Shown piece by piece: positions 8,999 to 17,384 of a DNA stretch of 60,484 nucleotides (position 1 is the stretch's first letter; each line of letters starts with the position of its first letter). Source of the DNA: Zestomonas carbonaria (GTDB lineage Bacteria; Pseudomonadota; Gammaproteobacteria; Pseudomonadales; Pseudomonadaceae); NCBI RefSeq assembly GCF_904061905.1, contig NZ_CAJFCI010000035.1:1-60484 (forward strand). Direction: 5' to 3'. A model generated the notes under the pieces. That model saw only the letters and a list, made by a program, of their open reading frames with translations, ran no database searches and was not told where the DNA came from. Made by a program: the position numbers and the translations under genes.

Positions 8999-9039
8999 CT
9001 CGTAGGTCTCCTGCTTGGCTGTGCCAAGCGCTGCGGTAA

Positions 9040-11019
9040 TCAGAAGGTGGTCTTGAAAGTCAGGTAGACCGCGCCACGGTCTTCCGTGGTGGCGCCGCCG
9101 CCCGAGAAGGAGGAGTAGCCGCCGGCGTAGCAGGTGTAGCGCTCGGTAGCGTCCAGGGCATTCGGCGTGGCACCGTCGGTGGCGCCGTCGTCGCACTTCT
9201 GCGCATCGCCGAAGGAGTCCACGTACTTGAGGTCGACGAAGTACTTGTTGTAGATCGCCGCGCTCAGGCCCACCGAGTAGTTGCCGGTGTCCTCGGCACC
9301 GCCGGCGACGACCGGGGAAACGCCGTCGAGGCCGAGGTTGATCGACATGGGTGCGCTCAGGTCGAGGCCGGGGAGAACCTGGTACCAGGTCGGGGTGAAG
9401 TTGACCGCCAGGCCCCAGTTGTCGCGGGTCGGCTTGTCGATGCCGCGGTAGGTGCCCTTGCCCTTGTAGAGCGCCTCGTTCTTGCTATCGAGGCTGATCA
9501 GGTTGCTGTAGTACAGCTCGCCAAGCAGGCTGGCGGAGTCGAAGAAGGGCGTATCGGCAATGGCCATCAGACCGTTGATGGTCCAGTGCAGGGTGTCGCC
9601 GGTGGCACTCATGCTGTCGCCGTCGCGCGGCAGGTCGGTGACCACCCCGGATCCGGCGCTGCGCGCCGGCAGCACGCCGAGGCCGGCCGCCAGGCCACCC
9701 GGGCCGGTGGCGCTGAGCAGTGCCGGAATGCTGGCCAACGGCATGTTCCGGCGGAAGTTGAGGTCGCTGCCGACGCTGACCCCGCCGAACTCCTTGGACA
9801 GACTCAGGCCGTAGATGTCGACCTGGTCGCCGTAGGCGAAGCTGTAGCTGGTGCCAGCCAGGGACTCGACCAGGCGGCAGACACCGGTACCCTGCGGGTT
9901 GACCACTCCGCCCGGCGCCACCACGCAGCCGCCCTGGGTCAGCGACAGCGAGCGGGCATCCAGTACGGCTTGCGGCAGGATGTCCGAGGTCCTGCGGTAG
10001 TAGGCGCCCAGGGTGCCGTCCAGCCACTCTGGCGACCACTTGGCCATCAGCCCCCAGTCGCCACGGTCGTCGGGCGTGTAATCGTCGCTGCGGCGCACGT
10101 TGGTCAGCGCATCCTGGCCGAGGAAGCCCGGCGGCGTCGCGGTATGGCCGAGCAGGAACGACTGCGCGCCCTCGCCCACCAGGTCGGAGCCGCCGTAGTA
10201 GGTGCCGGCCTCCGGCAAACGCGCGGCATCCCAACTGAAGAAATACTGCGCCGCCAGGGTCAACTCCGGGTTGACGGTGAACGAGACGGAAATCTGCTCG
10301 CGCGGCACGAACAGTTCCTTCGCCTCGGTGCCCGGCGACGCCGCCAGCTTGGCCAGGTCCAGGCCGGACTGGCCATAGCTCACCGAATGCACCGGGTTGA
10401 GCAGGGTCTCGCCCCAGAACACGTTGTGCTGGCCGGCCTTGATGCTGAGCAGCGACTCTTCGCCGATCTCGGTGCTGTAGAACAGGAAGGAGTCGAGGAT
10501 CTCGCCGGACGGGCCGCTGTAGTAGCGCTTGGCGTAGCGGCTGAGGTGCGGGTTGCCGTTGCCCAGGCCATCACGGTTTGTGAACGCGCCGACCAGGGGA
10601 TGCTCGCCGACCATGCCGCTCGCCGCATCGTTGCCGTTGACGAAGGGGTTGGAGTTGGAGCCGGTGTTGTCGTAGGCCTTGTCGTACCAGCTCGCGGCGC
10701 TGACGCGAAAGCCCATGCTGTTCCGGTAGACCACGTCCAGCTCGGTAAGCAGGTCGATGCGGTTGGTGATGTTGGTGCCGGAGCGGCGGAAGTTGTAGTC
10801 GCCGTCGTTGCTGTTGGGGGTACCGAGCATGCGCTTGTCGGCACTCTCGGTGCGCACGCCGTAGTTGTACTTCACGGTGTTGTCGAAACGCACCGCCCAG
10901 TCGGGACTGCCGGTGTCGATCTCCATGGCCGGCACCACCGGCGCGCCGAGCGCGGCGGCGACGGCCGAGGCCAGCAGGCATCGGCGCAGGATCACGGGAC
11001 TCTTGTTGTTGTTCGTCAT
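9040..11019 (-). CDS. DUF1302 outer-membrane beta-barrel protein (cluster A)
   Basis: About 659 residues from the ATG at 11017-11019. A signal peptide ends near APVVPA|MEI. The chain is rich in alternating aromatic/glycine strands, and the final residues VYLTFKTTF end in phenylalanine, the usual signature for BAM-assembled outer-membrane barrels. Family blocks include GxNVFWGETLLNPVHSVSYG and WGLMAKWSPEWLDGTLGAYY. It is the second gene of the cluster A operon, 82 bases after the hydrolase. Its leader carries AACAAGAA just before the ribosome site, a candidate Hfq-Crc target. A substrate channel or receptor for a hydrophobic compound is inferred. Confidence 0.85.
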   Translation of the reverse strand: MTNNNKSPVILRRCLLASAVAAALGAPVVPAMEIDTGSPDWAVRFDNTVKYNYGVRTESADKRMLGTPNSNDGDYNFRRSGTNITNRIDLLTELDVVYRNSMGFRVSAASWYDKAYDNTGSNSNPFVNGNDAASGMVGEHPLVGAFTNRDGLGNGNPHLSRYAKRYYSGPSGEILDSFLFYSTEIGEESLLSIKAGQHNVFWGETLLNPVHSVSYGQSGLDLAKLAASPGTEAKELFVPREQISVSFTVNPELTLAAQYFFSWDAARLPEAGTYYGGSDLVGEGAQSFLLGHTATPPGFLGQDALTNVRRSDDYTPDDRGDWGLMAKWSPEWLDGTLGAYYRRTSDILPQAVLDARSLSLTQGGCVVAPGGVVNPQGTGVCRLVESLAGTSYSFAYGDQVDIYGLSLSKEFGGVSVGSDLNFRRNMPLASIPALLSATGPGGLAAGLGVLPARSAGSGVVTDLPRDGDSMSATGDTLHWTINGLMAIADTPFFDSASLLGELYYSNLISLDSKNEALYKGKGTYRGIDKPTRDNWGLAVNFTPTWYQVLPGLDLSAPMSINLGLDGVSPVVAGGAEDTGNYSVGLSAAIYNKYFVDLKYVDSFGDAQKCDDGATDGATPNALDATERYTCYAGGYSSFSGGGATTEDRGAVYLTFKTTF

Positions 11020-11032
11020 GCGTTGGCTCCGC

Positions 11033-11040
11033 TTCTTGTT
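11033..11040 (-). promoter_or_regulatory. Candidate Hfq-Crc catabolite-activity motif (DUF1302 leader, cluster A)
   Basis: On the transcript the sequence AACAAGAA sits 13 bases before the start codon, next to the ribosome binding site. It fits the AANAANAA pattern through which Hfq with Crc represses translation of catabolic genes in Pseudomonas. Similar motifs precede the DUF1302 gene of cluster B and the ceramidase-like gene. Confidence 0.4.
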
Positions 11041-11101
11041 GTAATGGTTTGCTGCCGTGGACCGGTCGCGTGGCGATGCCGGCGACCGCGGCCGGGCCGG
11101 A

Positions 11102-11659
11102 TCAGTGATCCAGCACTCGGATGAGGGCGTCGGCCTGTGGCCAGTCGCCGAAGCCGGACGCGGGGTTGAGATGGCCGACGGCGCCGAGATCGACCAGGGT
11201 GCTGCCCCACTGCGCCGCCATGTGGCGAGCCGCCTCGGGGCTGGCCAGGTGGTCGTTGCGGCTCGCCGCGAGCAGGCTGGGGAACGGCAGGCGCTGGCCC
11301 GGCAGCGGCGACCAGCCGTGCTCGCGCAGGGTCTCGGGGGTGGGGTAGTTGGCCGGCCAGGTGGCTTCGAGGTCCGGCGGCGTGGCCAGCAGCGCGCCAC
11401 GGATCGGCCGCTGGTGGCGGGCCGCCCAATGCACCACCATCAGCACGCCGGCGCTGTGGGCGACCAGGATCACCGGCCCTTCGATGCTCTCCAGCTCGTG
11501 CTGGATCGCCTCGACGCGGGCATCCAGGCTAAGCTTGTTTTCCGTCAGTGGCGGCACGCTGCGCACCTTGGGCAGGCGGGCGGCGAGCAGGGTCTGCCAG
11601 TGCTCGGGCACGTGGTCGCGCAGACCGGGGACGATGAGGATTGTTGCGTTGTCTTTCAC
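11102..11659 (-). CDS. RBBP9/YdeN-type alpha/beta hydrolase (cluster A)
   Basis: About 185 residues when started at the GTG at 11659, the usual length for the RBBP9 serine-hydrolase family; an upstream TTG at 11725 would add an unsupported extension. The N-terminal ILIVPGLRDHVPEHWQ block and the HSAG nucleophile elbow (Ser about 69) are clear, with SRNDHLAS providing the likely aspartate and GHLNPASGFGDW the histidine. No signal peptide, so cytoplasmic. It is the first gene of the cluster A operon and may act on an ester or lactone taken up or released by the envelope system. Cluster B lacks a counterpart and has a ceramidase-family protein instead. Confidence 0.75.
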   Translation of the reverse strand: MKDNATILIVPGLRDHVPEHWQTLLAARLPKVRSVPPLTENKLSLDARVEAIQHELESIEGPVILVAHSAGVLMVVHWAARHQRPIRGALLATPPDLEATWPANYPTPETLREHGWSPLPGQRLPFPSLLAASRNDHLASPEAARHMAAQWGSTLVDLGAVGHLNPASGFGDWPQADALIRVLDH

Positions 11660-11969
11660 GTCATCACCTGGCGGTTCTTTCCGTGAGACAGACAGTAGAG
11701 AGGCAGCCTGCGGGGTGCTTCGCAATGGGCGTCAGTGACTTCGCAATTGATGACACGCCCGTACCGGCGGGTGATGCGCGGATTGTTGGCCAGGCCGCGG
11801 GCGGCGCGGGTCGCGGCGTCGACAGGGGCTCCGGCCGGGCCGATCGGTGGCGGCGCTCCGGCTTGTCCGGGCCGGGTAAACATGCAAGATAGGCTTAACT
11901 TTTCATGACAAGAAGGCCGGATCGGGCATGCCCCGTCACTGGTCATGGCGTCTCCGTGGAGCCTGGTAC
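11660..11969. promoter_or_regulatory. Divergent control region between the cluster A operon and its AraC regulator
   Basis: 310 bases with no gene. It should contain divergent promoters for the hydrolase operon (minus) and the regulator (plus). A 23-base block at 11893-11915 with the core TTTCATGACA is closely matched upstream of the quinone oxidoreductase operon at 20499-20521 (18 of 23 identical), so it is a candidate operator. CATGCAAGATAGG just before it (11881-11893) is a weaker copy. Confidence 0.45.
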
Positions 11970-12986
11970 ATGACCACGATGATGGTCCGCGCAGCGGGCT
12001 TGACCAACTACCTGGAAGTGGCCCGCCACCTGGGGCTGAATCCGCAGCAGCAGTTGCGCGACGTCGGCCTCAGCCTGACGATCCTCGACAACCCCGAGCA
12101 ACGCATCCCCACCGCGTCGGCGCTCCTGTTGCTGGAAAACGCCGCGAAGACCAGCCAGTGCCAGAGTTTCGGCCTGCGCATGGCCGAGTCGCGCCAGCTC
12201 GCCGACTTCGGCGCGATCAGCCTGCTGCTCACCCACCAGGCGACCCTGCGCGACGCGCTGGCGACCATCGCCCGCTACCGCCACCTGGTCAACGAGTCGC
12301 TGGCGATCTACGTCGAGGAGCAGGGCAAGCTGGTGATCCTCCGCGAGGAAATCCTCTCCGATCCGCCGATGGCGTCACGCCAGGGCATCGAGCTGGCCAT
12401 CGGCGTGCTGTTCCGTTTGTGCAGCGCGCTGCTGGGCGCGCACTGGCGGCCCTTGAGCGTCAATTTCACCCACGACGCGCCGGCGGAAACCCAGGTGCAC
12501 CGCCGGGTGTTCGGCTGTCAGTTGGAGTTCGGCAGCGAGTTCAATGGCATCGTCTGCCTGGCCGCCGACCTCGATAAACCCAACCCCCTGGCCGATCCGG
12601 CGATGGCGCGGCACGCGGAGCGCTTCGTCGAGTCGCTGCCGAGTGCCAGCGAGCAGACCACGCTCAACGAGGTGCGCAAGGCGATCTACCTGCTGCTGCC
12701 CATGGGCCGGGCGAGCATCGAGCAGATCGCCCTGTCGCTCGGCCTCAACGTGCGCACCCTGCAGCGCCGCCTGGAGGACGGCGGGATGACCTTCTCCGAA
12801 CTGATCAACGAGGTGCGCCGGGGCCTAGTGGTGCGCTACATGGAGAACCCGCGCTACTCGCTGAGCCAGATCGCCGACCTGCTTGGCTACTCGGTGCCCA
12901 GCTCGTTCACCCGCTGGTTTTCCAGCCAGTTCGGCCAGACCCCGGCCAGTTGGCGTAACGAACGCCTCAAGCATCCGCCCGCCTGA
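11970..12986 (+). CDS. AraC-family transcriptional regulator with PF12625-type sensor domain (cluster A)
   Basis: About 338 residues. The ATG at 11970 follows a GGAG site; the ATG at 11928 would add an unrelated tail. The N-terminal ~200 residues match the arabinose-binding-like sensor domain of OruR/SphR-type regulators (GLNPQQQLRDVGLS, FGLRMAESRQLADFGAIS). The C-terminal AraC HTH pair is intact (IEQIALSLGLNVRTLQRRL and LSQIADLLGYSVPSSFTRWF, ending in QTPASWR). It is divergent from the cluster A operon and almost touches the convergent exported-protein gene. Likely an effector-dependent activator of cluster A. It is paralogous in domain layout to the regulator at 31720. Confidence 0.85.
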   Translation: MTTMMVRAAGLTNYLEVARHLGLNPQQQLRDVGLSLTILDNPEQRIPTASALLLLENAAKTSQCQSFGLRMAESRQLADFGAISLLLTHQATLRDALATIARYRHLVNESLAIYVEEQGKLVILREEILSDPPMASRQGIELAIGVLFRLCSALLGAHWRPLSVNFTHDAPAETQVHRRVFGCQLEFGSEFNGIVCLAADLDKPNPLADPAMARHAERFVESLPSASEQTTLNEVRKAIYLLLPMGRASIEQIALSLGLNVRTLQRRLEDGGMTFSELINEVRRGLVVRYMENPRYSLSQIADLLGYSVPSSFTRWFSSQFGQTPASWRNERLKHPPA

Positions 12987-13001
12987 GGCGCCCGCGACGG
13001 C

Positions 13002-13730
13002 TTAGTCCGAGGGCGCCGCCGCCAGCTCGTCAAGGTCGCTGATCGCGCGGGCGAGGTAGAAGCCGGCGCCGCCGCTGAGGCGGCCGTTGCCCTCGCGCAA
13101 CTGGCTCCTGACGAAGCGGTAGGTGTTGTCGATCTTGCCCAGCTCGCCGGCACGCTGCGGATAGCGTGCCTGCAGCCGTTCGAAGCGCTGGCCGACCTCG
13201 GCGTCTAGGCGCCGCACCTCGTCGGTCCCCAGCGCGAAGGGCTGCGGCTCCGGCAGCGGATAACCGCGCAACTGGTAGTCCAGCAGCAGGGTCGCGATGG
13301 CCTGGCTCTGGGCACCCAGTTCCCCGGCCCACGGCTCGTCCGGCAGGCCGGCCGCCGTCGCCTCGGCTGCCTGCCGCAGCGTGCCGCCGGCCACCAGCAA
13401 CTGGCGGACCAGTGGCGGGAACTGCGCCGCCTGCTGGCGCGGCAGGCCCTCGAGGGTCTCGAAGAGCCCCTTCATGGTCAGCAAGGGCCGGCGCAGCGAC
13501 TCCGGACTCCCCAACTGGACCACCAGCGTCTCCAGTGTCATGAGCTGGTGGTAGACCGTCGTCAGCCCGCGCGAATCGGGCTCCCGCTCCCGCGGATCGA
13601 AATAGGCCATCGCGCTGGCGCAGAGCAGTCGACTGCGGCTGCCGAGTTCGTTCAGGCGCTGGGCATCGCTGGCCTCTCCGCAGGCCAGCAGGGGATACAG
13701 CAGGCAGAGCAGCGACAGGGTCTTTCGCAT
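13002..13730 (-). CDS. Exported all-helical lipoprotein, PilJ-N-like bundle suspected (cluster A)
   Basis: About 242 residues. The N-terminus RKTLSLLCLLYPLLACGEA has a lipobox-like LLAC, so it may be a lipoprotein. The mature part is helical and begins RLNELGSRSRLLCASAMAYF, which recalls the first helix of the PilJ-type sensor bundle (normally xNLAGRQRMLSQRxAKAY). A similar protein, 33278-34021, stands in the same place relative to the AraC regulator in cluster B. It is convergent with the cluster A regulator. The family is not recognised by name. A periplasmic ligand-sensing or carrier role next to the regulator is an inference from the conserved neighbourhood. Confidence 0.6.
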   Translation of the reverse strand: MRKTLSLLCLLYPLLACGEASDAQRLNELGSRSRLLCASAMAYFDPREREPDSRGLTTVYHQLMTLETLVVQLGSPESLRRPLLTMKGLFETLEGLPRQQAAQFPPLVRQLLVAGGTLRQAAEATAAGLPDEPWAGELGAQSQAIATLLLDYQLRGYPLPEPQPFALGTDEVRRLDAEVGQRFERLQARYPQRAGELGKIDNTYRFVRSQLREGNGRLSGGAGFYLARAISDLDELAAAPSD

Positions 13731-13771
13731 CGTTCGGCATCCTTCTTGTCGTTATGGCGGATCGACAACGC

Positions 13772-13813
13772 AAAAAAAGCCGCGAACGCAGACGGGAACA
13801 CTGCGGCGCGGCT
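13772..13813 (-). terminator. Rho-independent terminator of the MFS-DsbA-Rieske-YeiH operon
   Basis: Reading the minus strand after the YeiH stop, AGCCGCG (13807-13813) pairs with CGCGGCT (13778-13784). An inner stem CGCAG/CTGCG lies in the loop, and a run of seven T residues follows. Confidence 0.75.
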
Positions 13814-13850
13814 GAAAGCTCTGTGGAAGGCAGAGCGTCGATGAAACCGG

Positions 13851-14861
13851 TCAGCCGCCCCAATGCAGCATCGCCAGCACCAGCGCGGCGAGGAAGGCGG
13901 TTTCGCCGACCATCAGCAGGATCGGCTTGATCCCCACCGTGGCCAGCTCCTTGAGCTGGGTCTTCATGCCCAGCGCGGCAATGGCGATCACCAGGCACCA
14001 GCGCGACAGCTCGTTGCCGGCGTTCTGCACCAGGGACGGTACCCAGCCGGTGCTGTTAAGCGCCGCCAGCAGCAGGAAGCCGACGGCGAACCAGGGCAGC
14101 AGCGGCGGTCGCTTGGCGCCCGGCTCGGCGCCGCTGGCGCGGGCGACCATCGCCGCGCAGACGATCACCGGCAGCAGCATGGCCACGCGCATCAGCTTGA
14201 CTACCGTGGCGCTGTCGCCGGTCTCCTGCGACATGCTGTAGCCGGCGCCGACCACCTGGGCGACATCGTGGATGGTGCCGCCGAGGAAGATCCCGGCCTG
14301 CAGCGGGTCGAGATCGAAGGCGCGGGCGAGCATCGGGTAGAGGATCATCGCCAGGGTCGACAGTGCCGACACTCCGATCACGGTGAACAGCGTGGCCTTC
14401 TCCTTCTGCGGGTGGCTGGGCAGCGCGGCGGCCAGGGCCAGCGCGGCGGAGGCGCCGCAGATCGCCGTGGCGCCGCCGGTGAGCAGGCCGAACAATTGGT
14501 TGAAGCCCATGGCGCGGGCCGCGACGATCGACACCAGGATGGTGACGCTGACCAGCAGCACCACCATTAGCACCGGATGCCAGCCCAGCTCGGCGATCTG
14601 CGCGAAGGTGATCCGCAGGCCGAGCAGGGCCACGCCGATGCGCAGCACCTCGCGAGCGGTGAACTCTATGCCCGGCTTGCACACGCCATCGACGGCGAGG
14701 AAGTTGATCGACATGCCCAGCAGCAGGGCGAGCAGCAGCACCGGCGCGCCATAGTGTTCGGAGAGGAAGGTGGCCGACGCGGCGACCATGGCGCTGACGA
14801 TGATGCCGGGCATCAGTGTGCGGCTCCGCGTTCCCAGCGCGGCGATGGTGGTGGTGCTCAT
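13851..14861 (-). CDS. YeiH-family inner-membrane protein (putative sulfate exporter family, PF03601)
   Basis: 336 residues with about ten hydrophobic helices (ALLLALLLGMSINFLA, LRIGVALLGLRITFAQI). The family signatures GGATAICGASAALALA and GIFLGGTIHDVAQVVGAGYS are conserved. Members are annotated as putative sulfate or sulfite exporters; direct proof is scarce. The start ATG overlaps the stop of the Rieske gene (ATGA), so it is translationally coupled and last in a four-gene operon. With a TauD-type dioxygenase nearby, export of sulfite or sulfate released from a sulfonate would fit, but this is inference. Confidence 0.8.
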   Translation of the reverse strand: MSTTTIAALGTRSRTLMPGIIVSAMVAASATFLSEHYGAPVLLLALLLGMSINFLAVDGVCKPGIEFTAREVLRIGVALLGLRITFAQIAELGWHPVLMVVLLVSVTILVSIVAARAMGFNQLFGLLTGGATAICGASAALALAAALPSHPQKEKATLFTVIGVSALSTLAMILYPMLARAFDLDPLQAGIFLGGTIHDVAQVVGAGYSMSQETGDSATVVKLMRVAMLLPVIVCAAMVARASGAEPGAKRPPLLPWFAVGFLLLAALNSTGWVPSLVQNAGNELSRWCLVIAIAALGMKTQLKELATVGIKPILLMVGETAFLAALVLAMLHWGG

Positions 14862-15193
14862 GGAGTGGGTACCTGGAAGGTGGATTCGCTGAGATCGATG
14901 AAACAGGCGTCGCCGCGCCATTCGAGGGGATAGCGGGCGACACCGAGGTCGCGGCGGCCGGCCAGGCAGCCGCTGGCGAGGTCGAAACGCAGGCCGTGGG
15001 CCGGGCACTGGATGAAGCGGCCGTCCAGCTTGCCGCCGAACAGCGAGGCGCCGGCGTGCGGGCAACTGTCGTCGAGGGCGAACAGCGTGCCGTCGACGTT
15101 GACCAGCAACACGCATCGGCCGGCATGCCGGAACAGGCCGCGACCGCCGGAAGCCGGCAGTGCCGAGGCGGGAATCTCCACCCAGTGGCTCAT
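14858..15193 (-). CDS. Rieske [2Fe-2S] ferredoxin-like protein
   Basis: 111 residues forming a single Rieske domain. The cluster ligands are visible as CPHAG (Cys44, His46) and CPAHG (Cys63, His66), 16 residues apart. Small Rieske proteins of this size serve as electron carriers or regulators of oxygenases such as the ferredoxin of nitrite reductase or dioxygenase systems. Its stop and start both overlap neighbours by ATGA, so it is translated together with the DsbA-like and YeiH-like proteins. No Rieske oxygenase alpha subunit is in the window, so its partner is unclear. Confidence 0.85.
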   Translation of the reverse strand: MSHWVEIPASALPASGGRGLFRHAGRCVLLVNVDGTLFALDDSCPHAGASLFGGKLDGRFIQCPAHGLRFDLASGCLAGRRDLGVARYPLEWRGDACFIDLSESTFQVPTP

Positions 15194-15840
15194 GACGGCT
15201 CCCGCGCGCAGGCGCGTTGCAGGCTGTGCAGCAGAACCTCCGGCTGCTGGGCGCCGACCTGCGCCAGGCGGCCACCGAACACGAAGCCCGGCACGCCGGT
15301 TCCCCTCAGCTCGGTATCGCGCTCGATGAAGGGACGCGCGTCATCGCGCAGGACTGGTTCCAGCCACTGGGGGTCGAAACCGCAGGACTGCGCCGTGCTC
15401 AGCAGCGTGGCTCGGTCGCCGAGATCCTCGCCATGCTGGAAGTAGGCGGCGAACAGCCGTTCGAGCAGCGCTTCGAGCTGTGCCGGGCTACCGAGGTCTG
15501 CGGCGCGTTCCAGCAGGCGATGGGCGTTGGCGGTATTGGGCATGCTCTGGATGCGCTGCAGATCGATATCCACCCCGGCCAGCGCGGCGGCGGCCTGCAC
15601 CTGTGCCAGGCGCGCCAGCACCGCCGACTCGCTGCCCAGCCGTCCCAGGTAGAACTCGGCGAACGGCAGGCCCTCGGCAGGCACGAATGGCAGCAACTGC
15701 CTACCGCGCCAGCGCAGCTCGATCGCCTGCTCCGGACGCAGGGCCCGCAGGCGGCGCAGCGCGCGATCCAGGTTGCGCTTGCCGATCAGGCACCAGGGGC
15801 AGATGAAGTCGAAGCTCATCTCCACCGACAGCGTGTTCAT
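15190..15840 (-). CDS. DsbA-family oxidoreductase (FrnE / HCCA-isomerase-like thioredoxin fold)
   Basis: 216 residues. FDFICPWC near residues 10-16 gives a CPWC active site at the start of the first helix, followed by a helical insertion and a C-terminal TGVPGFVFGGR block with the cis-proline loop. The layout matches cytoplasmic DsbA-like proteins of the FrnE / 2-hydroxychromene-2-carboxylate isomerase group; no signal peptide is present. It overlaps the MFS gene upstream and the Rieske gene downstream by ATGA. Possible roles are glutathione-dependent isomerisation or thiol redox on a catabolic intermediate. Confidence 0.8.
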   Translation of the reverse strand: MNTLSVEMSFDFICPWCLIGKRNLDRALRRLRALRPEQAIELRWRGRQLLPFVPAEGLPFAEFYLGRLGSESAVLARLAQVQAAAALAGVDIDLQRIQSMPNTANAHRLLERAADLGSPAQLEALLERLFAAYFQHGEDLGDRATLLSTAQSCGFDPQWLEPVLRDDARPFIERDTELRGTGVPGFVFGGRLAQVGAQQPEVLLHSLQRACAREPS

Positions 15841-17147
15841 GCCTGAACCCCCATCGGCGAGCCGGGCAGCGGCTGTGGGCCGAGTCGCTGGATGTCGCGG
15901 TGGTAGTGGCGCTTGGCGTAGGCAAAGACCAGGGCGGCAGCGATGCTGATCAGCGGCACCAGTTGGAAGGCACGATCCAGCCCCAGCACGTCGGCCAGAA
16001 CGCCGGTGAGCAGGGGGCCGGGCGCCAGGCCGAGCAGGTTGTTGGCCAGGGTCAGGGTGGCGAACGCCGTGCCGTGCACCGCGACATGGGTGAGGTTGGC
16101 GACCATCGCCCCGGCCGGCCCGGAAGTGCCGGTGGCGACCAGCATGCCGAGGGCGATCAGCGCCAACTGCAATGCGCCGGCCGGCAGTTGGAAGGCGCTG
16201 CCGAGCAGCAGGCAACTGATCAGGCAGAAGGCGATGGCCAGGGCGATCTTGCGGTCCGGGGAATGGCGGCACAGCCGGTCGCTGAGCATGCCGCACAGCA
16301 CCATGCCGGCGCCGCCGGCGAGGACGATCAGTGCCGAGACCATGCCGGCCTGGTCGGTAGCCATGTGGTAGTAGCGGTTCAGGTAGCTGGGGAACCAGAC
16401 CATCACTGCGGCGCCGACGAACAGTTGCAGGCCGCTGCCGACGTAGGCGCAGACCACCGAGCGGGTGGCGAACAGGCTGCGCAGCGGACGTTCGCCACCA
16501 CTCTCGGCCTTGGCGCGGACCCGGGGTGTGCCGATGCGTGCCTCGCGCACCACCAGCGGATAGAGCACCGCCAGCACCAGGCCGAACAGCGCCATGCCGG
16601 CGAACGCCCAGCGCCAGCCGAAATGCTCGGCGAGCACGCCGCCGAGCCCCATGCCGAGCACCGAGCCGAACATGCCGCCGGCCATGAAGGCGCCGGTCAG
16701 GGTGGCGCGCAGATGGCGCGGGAACACCGAGAGCACCACGGCGATGCCAACGCTGCCGTAGGCGGCCTCGCCGACACCAACCAGGAAGCGGGCGACGAAC
16801 ATCTGTTCGAAGTTGTCGGCCAGGCCGCAACCGAGGGTGGCCAGGCTCCACAGCACGGCCATCAGCGCCAGGCTGCGCACCCGGCCGAAGCGGTCGGCGA
16901 GCAGCGACAGCGGGAAGGTCAGCAGGCCGACCATCAGGGCGACGATGCCGCTCAGCAGGCCGAGCTGGGCATCGCTCAGCGCCCACTCGCCCTTGAGCAG
17001 CGGGAACACCGCGTTGAGCACCTGCCGCGACATGTAGTCGGAGATCAGCAGGCCGAAGGTCAGGGCGAACACCACCCAGGCGTAGGCGCGCGGCACGCTG
17101 GGGGTATGGTCGTCGTGGTCGCCGGCGGCGACGGGATGGAAAGCCAT
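15837..17147 (-). CDS. MFS transporter, organic-acid type
   Basis: 436 residues with twelve predicted membrane helices. The conserved loop between helices 2 and 3 reads PLSLLADRFGRVRSL, and the helix-5 region reads GGMFGSVLGMGLGG. A hydrophilic N-terminal stretch ends before YAWVVFALTF. It heads the MFS-DsbA-Rieske-YeiH operon, whose genes all overlap by four bases, so uptake of the operon substrate is the likely job. Residue patterns are closest to the aromatic/organic-acid symporters and spinster-like group; the substrate cannot be named. Confidence 0.8.
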   Translation of the reverse strand: MAFHPVAAGDHDDHTPSVPRAYAWVVFALTFGLLISDYMSRQVLNAVFPLLKGEWALSDAQLGLLSGIVALMVGLLTFPLSLLADRFGRVRSLALMAVLWSLATLGCGLADNFEQMFVARFLVGVGEAAYGSVGIAVVLSVFPRHLRATLTGAFMAGGMFGSVLGMGLGGVLAEHFGWRWAFAGMALFGLVLAVLYPLVVREARIGTPRVRAKAESGGERPLRSLFATRSVVCAYVGSGLQLFVGAAVMVWFPSYLNRYYHMATDQAGMVSALIVLAGGAGMVLCGMLSDRLCRHSPDRKIALAIAFCLISCLLLGSAFQLPAGALQLALIALGMLVATGTSGPAGAMVANLTHVAVHGTAFATLTLANNLLGLAPGPLLTGVLADVLGLDRAFQLVPLISIAAALVFAYAKRHYHRDIQRLGPQPLPGSPMGVQA

Positions 17148-17201
17148 GGTGGTACCTCGAAGCGGTGCTTCGTCTTATTGTTCTGGTCGATACAGGTGGC
17201 C

Positions 17202-17311
17202 TGCGAAAGAGCACCCGCGAAGGCTGATACCAGTCAGTCAAGCGGCTATCCCGCTGCTTTCAAAGCCCGGCATGTCGTGACTGGCATTGACCGCGAAGGC
17301 GCTCTTTCGCA
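17202..17311. repeat. 11-bp inverted repeat in the promoter region of the MFS operon
   Basis: TGCGAAAGAGC at 17202-17212 is repeated exactly in inverse orientation at 17301-17311, about 90 bases apart, upstream of the MFS start at 17147. It could be a paired operator or the ends of a small insertion. Confidence 0.5.
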
Positions 17312-17323
17312 CGCAACCTGAAA

Positions 17324-17354
17324 CGGCCGGGGCGCGGCGTGGGCGCCCCGGCCG
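17324..17354 (-). terminator. Strong GC hairpin after the BKACE gene
   Basis: A 12-bp perfect stem (CGGCCGGGGCGC with its complement) and a 7-base loop lie 30 bases beyond the BKACE stop. On the minus strand it is followed only by TTTC, so it is a plausible but weak rho-independent terminator for the quinone oxidoreductase-TauD-BKACE operon. Confidence 0.55.
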
Positions 17355-17384
17355 GAACGGCCCGTTTCCGGGCCACTCACTGGT